From a virus: 49,453 bases of DNA. Of the stretch, positions 1-6,705 are shown one piece after another. The stretch covers positions 1 to 49,453 of the IMG/VR virus record IMGVR_UViG_3300025728_000014. One strand, given 5' to 3'. Position numbers and translations under genes: made by a program. The notes beneath the pieces are model-generated. The model was not told the DNA's origin, searched no databases, and saw only the letters and a list, made by a program, of their open reading frames with translations. Position 1 is the first letter of the stretch, and each line of letters starts with the position of its first letter.

Positions 1-177
1 ATCGAGAGAATGCTCAACCTCGGGGAGACAATCAGTCCAGAGTATTTAAGTAACGAGACAGAGAATACCCTTGACGGTTTTGAGCCTGATTATGTTATCA
101 ATAACAATGGAACGTCTGATGACTTAGCTAGTGAGATAACTGAGCTGGTCTACAGGATACAAGGAGGAACCCTGTAA
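1..177 (+). CDS. dNMP-kinase-like protein, C-terminal fragment (cut by window edge)
   Basis: The open frame enters at base 1 and encodes 58 residues ending in RIQGGTL. It matches the last 58 residues of the P-loop kinase-like protein at 48385-48972, with a few conservative changes (INNN for IDNN, DDLA for DELA). The P-loop half is missing only because the window starts here; if the molecule is circular this is the end of the same gene. The stop overlaps the start of the next gene (TAATG). Confidence 0.85.
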   Translation: MERMLNLGETISPEYLSNETENTLDGFEPDYVINNNGTSDDLASEITELVYRIQGGTL

Positions 178-551
178 TGTGGAAATGGCTGGAGAATTTA
201 TTTTATAACAAAGCACTTATCACTACTGAGCTTGTCGAAAAAGATGAGGCACTTAGACAGTGTTATGATGCTTGGATGGAAGACAGGAGCCTCCTCAATG
301 GTGCACGCCTTGAGCTGAAAACTTCAAGGGATAAAATTGAGGAGCTTGATAAACTTTTGCGGGTTAAAAAAGCTGAAATATGGACTCAAGATAATCAACT
401 AAAAGCCTTTGTTCACTTAAAAGAACAAGGTGACTTACAAAGAAAAGAAATGCAAGAAAGAATTGACGAGCTAGAAAACGGGGTCTATGAACTTACAGTT
501 GAACGAAACGAATACAAAACACGTTTAAACAATTTGCTCAACCAACTATAG
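177..551 (+). CDS. Coiled-coil protein of unknown function (left allele)
   Basis: A 124-residue protein with no recognised domain. After an aromatic N-terminus (MWKWLENLFYNKAL) almost the whole length is charged heptad-like sequence (ELVEKDEALRQ, KEMQERIDELEN), so an extended coiled coil is likely. It overlaps the upstream kinase-like gene by one base and is followed directly by a terminator, so it is the last gene of that operon. A second, clearly diverged version lies at 48972-49322. The two differ by scattered substitutions and have unrelated C-termini, so this is real allelic divergence, not sequencing error. Confidence 0.75.
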   Translation: MWKWLENLFYNKALITTELVEKDEALRQCYDAWMEDRSLLNGARLELKTSRDKIEELDKLLRVKKAEIWTQDNQLKAFVHLKEQGDLQRKEMQERIDELENGVYELTVERNEYKTRLNNLLNQL

Positions 552-580
552 TGCACCCCTTCTGGGGTGTATTTTTTTTG
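552..580 (+). terminator. Rho-independent terminator
   Basis: CACCCC-TTCT-GGGGTG hairpin followed by eight T residues, directly after the coiled-coil gene. It ends the long rightward replication/nucleotide operon if the molecule is circular. Confidence 0.85.
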
Positions 581-614
581 TCGAAAATAAATTGGTATAT
601 TTTTAAGAAAAGTG

Positions 615-665
615 TTGCACTCTGGACAGGCTTCATCTATACTATGTATTAACAAGGTAATACCA
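615..665 (+). promoter_or_regulatory. Sigma-A-type promoter with palindromic operator
   Basis: The -35 box TTGCAC is at 615-620 and the -10 box TATACT at 638-643, with a 17-bp spacer. The 18-bp operator GTATTAACAAGGTAATAC (646-663) starts just after the -10 box. It belongs to the operator family found at many promoters in this window. It probably drives the operon from the kinase-like gene to 3901. The same sequence recurs at 49385-49435. Confidence 0.8.
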
Positions 666-698
666 CAGCATTACCAACACGAAAGGGGAATGAGAAAC

Positions 699-1496
699 AT
701 GGCGAAACATTGGGAGACAATTTGTATTGGTGACTTTAACGTACTTGAGGTAGAAGTATTAGAAGGTTTTAACTTCACACAAGATCAACTTATTGAAGAC
801 TACTATGAGTCACTGGACAGTCAAGAGGATCGAGACAGATTCATCATGAAACACAAGTTAACTTACATTGGTGAGGGTCACTTTGGAGAAGTATTCGGAC
901 TCGGTGACAATCTGGTTATCAAGCTATTACACAACCTTGGTGAGGAAATGCCTGATGGCTACATCTTAAGCCAGCTCAACCATTCAGATATGACTCCAAA
1001 CGTTTACGCTTACTCTGACCAAGTTGACGCAGGATTCATGATAGTCGATAGAGTGGTAGGGGAAAACGTATGTGACATCCATAGTAAATCCCTTTTAGGG
1101 TTCGACCTTGAGAAACAACTCAAAAGAATTTCACAATTCTTAGAAGACTGTAAACGTGCCGAGGTGTTGCCGTCAGACCTCCATCAAGCAAACGTTATGT
1201 GTACTTACGAGGGAGACCTCATGATAGTTGATGTAGGATGCTTCGAGTATGGGAGCTTTGACCCTCACAGTCTTGAAACTAAATGGTGCTACGAGAACAC
1301 TAAATGGGAGTTACTGTACCAAGCATACCTCTTAGACCACATTATAAATAATCAACCTATGAAGCACATCCCAGACTACATCCCTCGTGGTTTCCGCTGG
1401 GAAGCAGAAACATCAGGAAACTTGGATGGACACATTGCAGAGTTTTTAAAGGATTTTAGAGATCATGACAAGGTGGTGCTTCCTCAATGTCAGTAA
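699..1496 (+). CDS. Protein-kinase-like fold protein
   Basis: A 265-residue protein with the landmarks of a compact kinase or aminoglycoside-phosphotransferase fold. There is a glycine-rich loop GEGHFGEVF (about residues 58-66), a lysine in VIKLL (K75), a catalytic-loop-like SDLHQAN (159-165; D160, N165) and a metal-binding-like IVDVG (D178). It may phosphorylate host proteins early in infection, as the T7 kinase does, but the substrate is unknown. The ATG at 699 is preferred because GAAAGGGG lies about 10 bases upstream; longer in-frame starts would begin inside the promoter. It is the first gene after the promoter at 615 and overlaps the next gene. Confidence 0.7.
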   Translation: MAKHWETICIGDFNVLEVEVLEGFNFTQDQLIEDYYESLDSQEDRDRFIMKHKLTYIGEGHFGEVFGLGDNLVIKLLHNLGEEMPDGYILSQLNHSDMTPNVYAYSDQVDAGFMIVDRVVGENVCDIHSKSLLGFDLEKQLKRISQFLEDCKRAEVLPSDLHQANVMCTYEGDLMIVDVGCFEYGSFDPHSLETKWCYENTKWELLYQAYLLDHIINNQPMKHIPDYIPRGFRWEAETSGNLDGHIAEFLKDFRDHDKVVLPQCQ

Positions 1497-1918
1497 GCAA
1501 AACAGTCATCAAACGAGGTCAACTCACAGAGGAAGCGGAATACTTTTTGCACGATTGGTTCAGGGGTGCACACCCTTTAGATTACACCTTTGCCAAGCAC
1601 GCCGAGGAGAGGCTCAAAACTAGGAAGATTAGTAAAGAGCTATTCTGGGAGGCATTCACTGGAAGGGTCGAACTCATAAAGCTATGCATCACTGACAGTA
1701 ATGAGCCAAGAGTCATCATGAGATCAATCAAGAAGTTTAAAGGCAAGCGTATTACCGCTGTGTTCAACCCAACAACCAAAAGAGTTATTACTGTGTTTTA
1801 CATCAAGGAAATACCAGACCCAAAAGGTAAGTCAATTGAATTTGACGTTATAGGATTCATCAAGAGATACGAGAGGAGAATGAAACGACATGAACAGAAG
1901 ACAAAAAATCCTGCATGA
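1487..1918 (+). CDS. DUF4258-like protein
   Basis: A 143-residue basic protein. The segment KHAEERLKTRKISKELFWEA, a following G-x-V-E element, a central arginine-containing strand and the strand RVITVFYI match the general pattern of DUF4258 (H..eR...R.Is....e....G.vi......R.....vv.......ivTv). DUF4258 is thought to be distantly related to BrnT/RelE-like RNase toxins, but no catalytic residues can be assigned here and no antitoxin neighbour is evident. The gene overlaps the kinase-like gene by ten bases and the next gene by 29 bases, so co-expression is likely. Confidence 0.6.
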   Translation: MSVSKTVIKRGQLTEEAEYFLHDWFRGAHPLDYTFAKHAEERLKTRKISKELFWEAFTGRVELIKLCITDSNEPRVIMRSIKKFKGKRITAVFNPTTKRVITVFYIKEIPDPKGKSIEFDVIGFIKRYERRMKRHEQKTKNPA

Positions 1919-2306
1919 GATCACACTATTGGAGGAAAAGCACGAACTTACTTGTACACTTCCTGAAAGGGAATGCCTTGAGAGTTGCGCCATCTCTAAG
2001 CAAATCAAAGAGCTAGGGGAACAACTCAAGAGAAAGTATGAGCCAAGCAACCTAGATAAGGTATTTAGCATCCTTGAAAAGTGTCGCACCGAGAAGGCAC
2101 CGTACAAAGATAATGGTGAGGACATGATATTCTTGAGATATTGTGGGTTTAACCTCGAAGAGTTTGTCGCCCCATTGTTCAAATGCTCAGTGGCTACAGC
2201 TAGAAGGGAACAAGAAAAAGCATACAACAAAAAGTTGTTGACAAGTAAACTAGAAGAATGGTACGATACAAGCAAGCACTCAGAGGGGAGCGAATTATCT
2301 TTATGA
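1890..2306 (+). CDS. Small cysteine-containing protein, possible zinc-binding
   Basis: A 138-residue protein of unknown function. A helical N-terminus is followed by C22, C29 and C33, which could hold a metal, and by an RREQEKAYNKK segment late in the protein. The ATG follows GAGAGGAGAA by about ten bases and lies inside the DUF4258 gene. Its stop overlaps the start of the next membrane peptide, so the block is tightly coupled. Confidence 0.6.
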   Translation: MNRRQKILHEITLLEEKHELTCTLPERECLESCAISKQIKELGEQLKRKYEPSNLDKVFSILEKCRTEKAPYKDNGEDMIFLRYCGFNLEEFVAPLFKCSVATARREQEKAYNKKLLTSKLEEWYDTSKHSEGSELSL

Positions 2307-2428
2307 GTCATACTGTAGCAATACTCATAATACTGATTGTTGTTGTAAATACACTTTGGTGGGGCTCAAGAGTTATCGACTCACTCTTTGCCAAGATTGA
2401 AAACCGAGGAGGAAAAGAAAATGAATAA
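2303..2428 (+). CDS. Membrane microprotein, 41 aa
   Basis: A short frame starting at ATG 2303 inside the end of the upstream gene. It encodes an N-terminal hydrophobic segment (AILIILIVVVNTLWW) followed by a charged tail, so a single-pass membrane peptide. It overlaps the next gene start by eight bases. GAGGGGAG at 2283-2290 serves as its ribosome binding site. Confidence 0.6.
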   Translation: MSHTVAILIILIVVVNTLWWGSRVIDSLFAKIENRGGKENE

Positions 2429-2768
2429 ACCAAGAACGATTGTATTGACCTATGAACAAGGAAAGGCTCTTAATATGATGTTTGATAAGGCTAATAGATA
2501 TAGTGGTGACCCCCTACATTTAAGAGAGTACATGGTAAACTGTGTTATTTCAGGTCATAAAGATTGGAAAGATGATTACAAACATCTCAACAAGATACAC
2601 TTAAATGACTTGCTGTATATCGTCACTGGTGGAGCTTGGGAGGTTCAAAAAACCGTTAAGGACGTTCTGGAAGAGATTCACGATGTCTATGAATTTAACG
2701 GCGTGGAAAACGCTAGGGCGGCTATTGAGGAGGCATTAACGAGACTTAAAAAGGAGGGGCTTATCTAA
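2421..2768 (+). CDS. Conserved phage protein, paralogue of 3002-3316
   Basis: A 115-residue protein of unknown function. The ATG at 2421 is chosen because GAGGAGG lies about nine bases upstream. Its central and C-terminal parts (YKHLNKIHLNDLLYIVTG, LTRLKKEGLI) align with the product of 3002-3316 (YNHLSKLHKYDVLGAVLTG, YNELKENGFI), so the two are diverged duplicates in one operon. The sequence is mostly helical and lacks catalytic motifs. The stop overlaps the next start (TAATG). Confidence 0.65.
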   Translation: MNKPRTIVLTYEQGKALNMMFDKANRYSGDPLHLREYMVNCVISGHKDWKDDYKHLNKIHLNDLLYIVTGGAWEVQKTVKDVLEEIHDVYEFNGVENARAAIEEALTRLKKEGLI

Positions 2769-3001
2769 TGAGTAAACACTTCGAGGACAGACTCAAAATT
2801 GTTGGCACTGATGTTTACGGAAATGTAATGTTTGTAAGTAACCTTGGTCAGATTATCACGTCAAACATTCCTTCTGAGAAGGTTGACTATGCTCAAGATT
2901 CTATATACGTCACAGGAAGAATGCTTGGAGGAAGCCACCTCATGGGTACAACCTTCGAGTCATGGAACGATCAAGTATTAACTATTGAGGAGGCAAACTA
3001 A
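2768..3001 (+). CDS. Hypothetical protein, 77 aa
   Basis: A small soluble, probably beta-rich protein (VYGNVMFVSNLGQIITSN). No family recognised. It has a strong AAGGAGGGG site and sits between the two paralogues at 2421 and 3002 with a one-base overlap on the left and none on the right, so it is part of the same early operon. Confidence 0.6.
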   Translation: MSKHFEDRLKIVGTDVYGNVMFVSNLGQIITSNIPSEKVDYAQDSIYVTGRMLGGSHLMGTTFESWNDQVLTIEEAN

Positions 3002-3316
3002 ATGCTATATCTAAGTCAAAAAGAATTTGAAGATATGGAAAACTTATGTTATATCTGTAATGGAAAACCTCACAAGGATGTAATTCATTTAATTTTACAT
3101 TCTGGGGCGATTGCAAGCCAGTACAATCACCTTAGTAAACTACACAAGTATGACGTTCTTGGAGCCGTGCTAACTGGAGAATATAAACTAAGAGCATCAG
3201 CCGAGAATATATATAACAAGTATTCTGCTAATGCACTTACCCCAAAAGAGCTTCACATTTTAACGGCTATGTATAACGAGTTAAAAGAAAACGGATTTAT
3301 CAAGGAGGAAAACTAA
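3002..3316 (+). CDS. Conserved phage protein, paralogue of 2421-2768
   Basis: A 104-residue, mainly helical protein related to the product of 2421-2768 through its middle and C-terminal segments. It has two cysteines near the start (C16, C19) that the paralogue lacks. The start follows TTGAGGAGG directly upstream. Function unknown. Confidence 0.65.
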   Translation: MLYLSQKEFEDMENLCYICNGKPHKDVIHLILHSGAIASQYNHLSKLHKYDVLGAVLTGEYKLRASAENIYNKYSANALTPKELHILTAMYNELKENGFIKEEN

Positions 3317-3317
3317 A

Positions 3318-3749
3318 ATGAAAAAACTTATGATGATTGTTGGTATTACCCTAGTAGTATTATTCACAAGTATCGCCACTCCAGCACAAGCCGCATGGGG
3401 TGGATGGAGTACATCTGATAAGGGTGTAACCGCCAGAGTTTACGTTGATGCTTATACCTATACAACCAAAGCCACTACAGTTGACTTTAAAGCCGAGAAG
3501 AAAGGCTCCAAGAAGTATTACTACGAGGCAATTATCTACAAGAGCACATCTTCTAAGATCATCCCGACGGCAACCTTTACAGGTTCATTCACAGGGTCTA
3601 CGCCTCTCAAGAGTGCCAAGCTATATCAGTTGAGAAAGCATGGCTCTGGAGTTTACTTTGTAAGATTTAAGTTGTACAGCAAATCAAACTACACTGGTCT
3701 TGTTGGTTTGTATGACTCACACAACTTTACGATCACGAGTGGTGCTTGA
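3318..3749 (+). CDS. Secreted protein with Sec signal peptide
   Basis: A 143-residue precursor. The N-terminus is a textbook signal peptide: MKK, a hydrophobic core, and AQA-A at residues 23-26, giving a mature protein of about 118 residues rich in Y, T, S and K with alternating beta-strand pattern. No cysteine, lipobox or sortase motif is seen. A secreted early phage protein could act at the cell surface, for example in superinfection exclusion, but that is inference. The stop overlaps the next start (TGATG). Confidence 0.75.
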   Translation: MKKLMMIVGITLVVLFTSIATPAQAAWGGWSTSDKGVTARVYVDAYTYTTKATTVDFKAEKKGSKKYYYEAIIYKSTSSKIIPTATFTGSFTGSTPLKSAKLYQLRKHGSGVYFVRFKLYSKSNYTGLVGLYDSHNFTITSGA

Positions 3750-3901
3750 TGGCTACATTGTTCATGATAGTTGCGTGTGTCTTCCTTGGTGTATGGGGTG
3801 TGGTGGGTATGCTAACTCATGGTACCAAAAACGAGAACTCCTTATTCCTTGTTGGCTTTATATTCAGTGTGATAATTCTCTTGTTTGTCTTAACAAGTTG
3901 A
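3749..3901 (+). CDS. Two-pass membrane microprotein, 50 aa
   Basis: A short gene coupled to the secreted protein by a TGATG overlap. The product has two hydrophobic stretches (about residues 3-22 and 31-49) separated by a short polar loop (HGTKNENS). It lies directly before a terminator and is the last gene of the early operon. It could help the secreted protein at the membrane; no family recognised. Confidence 0.65.
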   Translation: MATLFMIVACVFLGVWGVVGMLTHGTKNENSLFLVGFIFSVIILLFVLTS

Positions 3902-3931
3902 ACCCCTTTCGAGGGGTTTTTATTTTTTTTT
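3901..3931 (+). terminator. Rho-independent terminator
   Basis: AACCCC-TTTCGA-GGGGTT hairpin followed by a long T-rich run. It closes the operon 699-3901. Confidence 0.9.
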
Positions 3932-3941
3932 ATCAGAAGTG

Positions 3942-3982
3942 TTGACAGTAGTCTTACTATGGTATATACTAAAGTCATACCA
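3942..3982 (+). promoter_or_regulatory. Sigma-A-type promoter with operator variant
   Basis: TTGACA at 3942-3947, a 17-bp spacer, and TATACT at 3965-3970. An operator variant with a 3-bp centre (GTATATAC-TAA-AGTCATAC, 3962-3980) covers the -10 box. The leader down to the start codon is nearly identical to the one at 4331-4391. Confidence 0.85.
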
Positions 3983-4005
3983 ATAAGGAAACGGAGAGAT
4001 TAAAA

Positions 4006-4290
4006 ATGACAAACATTCAAACATTAGCTAACAACATTCAAGAGCAAGCGGTAAAAACATTCGGAGATATCAAGAAGGTTGACGACACAACTTACACCTT
4101 GCCAATCTTCACAGCAGAAACAAGAAAAGAAGACACTGAGGCACTTGTAGAAGTCAAAGGAGAGCACCTTGTAAAGGTAACTCACAGACACACCAACAAA
4201 GAAAACCCTAACCCAGCTTACATGTACTTTAATACAACTGGCGAAGTGATTGAGCACTTAACTAAATTGAAAAAATTCTTAGGTAACTAA
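4006..4290 (+). CDS. Small early protein, 94 aa
   Basis: A single-gene transcription unit between its own consensus promoter and its own terminator, a layout typical of highly expressed early host-takeover proteins. The product is soluble and mixed alpha/beta (EALVEVKGEHLVKVTH, VIEHLTKLKKFLGN). No motif or family recognised. The ribosome binding site is ACGGAGAG, nine bases upstream. Confidence 0.7.
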   Translation: MTNIQTLANNIQEQAVKTFGDIKKVDDTTYTLPIFTAETRKEDTEALVEVKGEHLVKVTHRHTNKENPNPAYMYFNTTGEVIEHLTKLKKFLGN

Positions 4291-4291
4291 G

Positions 4292-4320
4292 CGGACTCCG
4301 AAAGGAGTTCTTTTTTTTTG
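4292..4320 (+). terminator. Rho-independent terminator
   Basis: GGACTCC-GAAA-GGAGTTC hairpin followed by nine T residues. Confidence 0.9.
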
Positions 4321-4330
4321 TATAAAATGT

Positions 4331-4371
4331 TTGACAAGGGTCACACTATGGTATATACTAGAGTCATACCA
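4331..4371 (+). promoter_or_regulatory. Sigma-A-type promoter with operator variant
   Basis: TTGACA at 4331-4336, a 17-bp spacer, TATACT at 4354-4359, and the operator variant GTATATAC-TAG-AGTCATAC at 4351-4369. It is a near copy of the promoter-leader at 3942. Confidence 0.85.
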
Positions 4372-4391
4372 AAGGAAACGGAGAGATTAAA

Positions 4392-4775
4392 ATGACTGAA
4401 TTAGAATACGCATTGCAATCAGGAGTAAAAGTCGAAGCCATCAAATTAGAAAATAACGAGGTCTCTGTATCATGGATGAACGGAAAATGCACCGAGGTTA
4501 TCAGCCTTCAAGAAGCTATCCAACTTGGTGTTGTTCGTGAAGTATCCCTTACAGCAAAAGAGGTTTCTGTACTGAATGCGATTATCGAAGATACTTTTGA
4601 GTTTGGTCTTCCAGTTGATACCAACACAATTAAAAATAGCACTGGTTTTTCTAAAAGGTCTATTGCTGGTATCCTTAGTAGCCTTTACTCAAAGGGGATC
4701 GTTGAGGACTACGGAAACGATGAAAAAGACGAATTTGTGCTTTGCAAATGGGTTTTTGAAAAGGGAGGAATTTAA
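4392..4775 (+). CDS. Winged-helix-like DNA-binding protein
   Basis: A 127-residue protein. After a beta-rich N-terminal third, residues about 52-115 look like a winged helix-turn-helix: VSLTAKEVSVLNAIIEDT, a middle helix, then the recognition-like FSKRSIAGILSSLYSKGIVEDYG and a wing-like EFVLCKWVFE strand. This is reminiscent of MarR-type domains. It is the first gene behind one of the operator-bearing promoters and is one candidate for the protein that binds the shared operator. Family assignment is tentative. Confidence 0.55.
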   Translation: MTELEYALQSGVKVEAIKLENNEVSVSWMNGKCTEVISLQEAIQLGVVREVSLTAKEVSVLNAIIEDTFEFGLPVDTNTIKNSTGFSKRSIAGILSSLYSKGIVEDYGNDEKDEFVLCKWVFEKGGI

Positions 4776-4776
4776 A

Positions 4777-5196
4777 ATGACTGTTATGAAACGCTTTGAG
4801 ATACGCAACTTTACTTATCAAGATACCTGTGAGACTGAGGTCGAGATCATTGAGATGACCCACCCAGAGGGATTGCTAGACCCTGTTTATCTAATATCAG
4901 AAGAAAGATTAATCGGGAATCCCAAATTTTATTCATCCATTGAGGAAGCTCACGATGAGATCATTGCTTGTTATCAAAATTGCGGTATCATCCAAGAGGC
5001 TGACCTTGATGATGTAGGTTTCGGAACGATGGTAATCAACGAACACAACAAGGCTGTATTCTACAGATACAGAACGGGATACACTTGGTACGTAAAACAC
5101 AGTAGTGGAAATACCAGACAACCACATGATCCAAACACAACAAATTACGAAACACTTGAGGAAGCTAAGCGAGTGGCAGCAGAGATTTATAATTAA
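4777..5196 (+). CDS. Hypothetical protein, 139 aa
   Basis: The start at 4777 is chosen because AAGGGAGGA lies about nine bases upstream; the longer in-frame extension overlaps the preceding gene and has no such site. The protein is soluble and acidic in its first half, with two segments of the form SIEEAHDEI and TLEEAKRVAAEI, suggesting an internal duplication of an alpha/beta unit. Second gene of a two-gene unit ending at the terminator at 5201. Function unknown. Confidence 0.65.
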   Translation: MTVMKRFEIRNFTYQDTCETEVEIIEMTHPEGLLDPVYLISEERLIGNPKFYSSIEEAHDEIIACYQNCGIIQEADLDDVGFGTMVINEHNKAVFYRYRTGYTWYVKHSSGNTRQPHDPNTTNYETLEEAKRVAAEIYN

Positions 5197-5200
5197 TCAG

Positions 5201-5227
5201 GAACCCCTCCGAGGGTTCTTTTTTTTG
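5201..5227 (+). terminator. Rho-independent terminator
   Basis: GAACCC-CTCCGA-GGGTTC hairpin followed by an eight-base T run. Confidence 0.85.
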
Positions 5228-5358
5228 TTCCCGATTGGAATAACGTACAAGTACCACATAGTATACTATATCAAAGACCAGCGCACCCCACATATCAGGA
5301 ACCACGGAAAGCCAGCAGGATCAACCCTTCAAGGCTTACTCTGATGGTTCTCGATCTC

Positions 5359-5370
5359 TTAAACTCTTTA
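5359..5370 (+). promoter_or_regulatory. TTAAACTCTTTA motif, candidate late promoter element
   Basis: One of six occurrences of TTAAACTCTTTA-like sequence in leaders, here 46 bases before the FtsK-like gene. It partly overlaps a small hairpin (CTTTAC-TCC-GTAAAG, 5366-5380). The rest of the 5228-5415 leader has a TATACT at 5262-5267 without a well-spaced -35 box. Confidence 0.4.
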
Positions 5371-5415
5371 CTCCGTAAAGACCAATGAGGTGGCGGCTTC
5401 AAAGGAGGAATAAAA

Positions 5416-6705
5416 ATGATCATTGAGTTGCTCACTTGTTCAGCTTTCGGAGGGTTAGCCGCCACAGCTTTTTTAAAGAAGAATGCCGTGACAAATGATT
5501 CTCAAAAGATCAACAAGATATTTACCCTGTCAGGATTAAACGTCAAGGATGGTGACCGAGTTCTCACTCCCCAGCTTGTCCGTAAAGTGAACCACCCTTG
5601 GGGAACTGAATACAAATACCGCCTCCCCCTTGGTCGATCCTTCCAAGACTTTGAGCAGAAACAACATGTTATCCAAGATGGTTTAAACAACCGTAGGAGC
5701 CATTTTAAGCCGTCTGACCTCAAGGGGGTATCATTGGATAGGAACTTCATCCAAAGCCTCAGAGAGGTCACTAGAAAGCGTCTGAGTGCCACTAAGGAGG
5801 TTGAGCTATCATTTGACGGACTTCTCTCACTCAAGGTATACAATGAGGCGCTTCCATCCCATGTTGAATACTGTGAAAGTGGTAAAGAATGGTCAGTACC
5901 TATGGGGATCACTCGGAGTTCAGGGTCAATCAATCACAACTTTGAAGCCATTCCCCATATGGTGATCGGAGGAGCCACTCGATACGGGAAGTCAAACCTC
6001 ATCAATGGTATTATAACCAGCTTAACAAGAAATAATCCTGACCATGTTCATTTTCATCTGATCGACTTAAAGGGAGGAATAGAGCTTGGAGCATATGAGA
6101 ATATGTCTCAGACCTCCTCTATTGCGTTTGAACCAGAGGAAGCACTAAATACATTGAAGAATGCTTACGAAGCAATGAGGGCTATGCAAAGGACTCTCAG
6201 AGGCAAAGGCAAAAAGAGCGTTCAAGAGGCTGGCATCAAAGACCGACACTTTGTGATCATTGACGAGGTGGGAGAACTTAACCCCTCTGAGGCTGTCTCT
6301 AAGGAAGAGCGTAAAATCAAGGAGGAGTGTCAGAAGTATATGTCACAGATCGCAAGGCTTGGAGCTGGCTTGGGGTTCCGACAAATATTAGCCACTCAGT
6401 ACACCACAGGAGATGTCATCCCCCGTCAGTGCAAACAGAACAGTGATGCAAAAGTATGCTTTAGGGTACAAAGTGAGGTAGCCAGCAGGGTTACGCTTGA
6501 CAGTTCTGGAGCCGAGAAGTTGCCAGAAATAAGAGGGCGTGCTCTGTATCAGACAGCAGACAAGAGACGTACTATCCAGACCTATCTCGTTAAGCCAGAC
6601 CAGATTAAAATAACCATTGACAAACACTACAAAGAAAAGGTGGTTGATTCAATTGAGGTTAAGCCAGAGACAAGAGAACATCCTGTTATCATTGAAGAAG
6701 TTTGA
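5416..6705 (+). CDS. FtsK/SpoIIIE-like DNA-translocating ATPase
   Basis: A 429-residue ATPase of the FtsK-HerA superfamily. It has a short hydrophobic N-terminus, a Walker A GGATRYGKS (about residues 185-193) preceded by PHMVIGG, and a Walker B VIIDEVGEL near residue 281, followed by a region like the sensor and arginine-finger segments of conjugation coupling proteins (LGFRQILATQYTTGDVIPRQ). Related proteins occur in Bacillus plasmids, ICEs and phages (TcpA/YdcQ-like). The gene starts a rightward operon with a replication-relaxation protein and a pilin-like membrane protein. It may pump phage or plasmid-form DNA; its role in a lytic phage is unclear. Confidence 0.85.
   Translation: MIIELLTCSAFGGLAATAFLKKNAVTNDSQKINKIFTLSGLNVKDGDRVLTPQLVRKVNHPWGTEYKYRLPLGRSFQDFEQKQHVIQDGLNNRRSHFKPSDLKGVSLDRNFIQSLREVTRKRLSATKEVELSFDGLLSLKVYNEALPSHVEYCESGKEWSVPMGITRSSGSINHNFEAIPHMVIGGATRYGKSNLINGIITSLTRNNPDHVHFHLIDLKGGIELGAYENMSQTSSIAFEPEEALNTLKNAYEAMRAMQRTLRGKGKKSVQEAGIKDRHFVIIDEVGELNPSEAVSKEERKIKEECQKYMSQIARLGAGLGFRQILATQYTTGDVIPRQCKQNSDAKVCFRVQSEVASRVTLDSSGAEKLPEIRGRALYQTADKRRTIQTYLVKPDQIKITIDKHYKEKVVDSIEVKPETREHPVIIEEV

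Larger units (their letters stand above)
1..683. repeat. Left copy of imperfect terminal direct repeat
   Basis: These 683 bases match 48796-49453. The first 177 bases differ by four substitutions, the coiled-coil gene differs by many substitutions and 24 bases in length, and the last 123 bases (terminator tail, promoter and operator) are identical. The repeat stops exactly at the window end, as expected when a circular or circularly permuted genome is assembled from a population with two alleles. A true duplicated locus is the alternative. Confidence 0.9.

Noticed and set aside
612-698. N-terminal extension of the kinase-like gene starting at 612
   Set aside because: It would begin upstream of the -35 box and run through the promoter and operator; ATG 699 has a proper ribosome binding site.
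1832-2311. Leftward 159-codon frame opposite early genes
   Set aside because: Antisense shadow of two well-supported rightward genes, serine/leucine-rich and without a start site.
2306-2313. Operator half-site AGTCATAC at the start of a membrane microprotein
   Set aside because: No matching left arm and inside a coding frame; likely chance.
5262-5267. TATACT as -10 of a promoter for the FtsK-like gene
   Set aside because: The nearest -35-like TTGGAA is 21 bases away, too far for a standard promoter.
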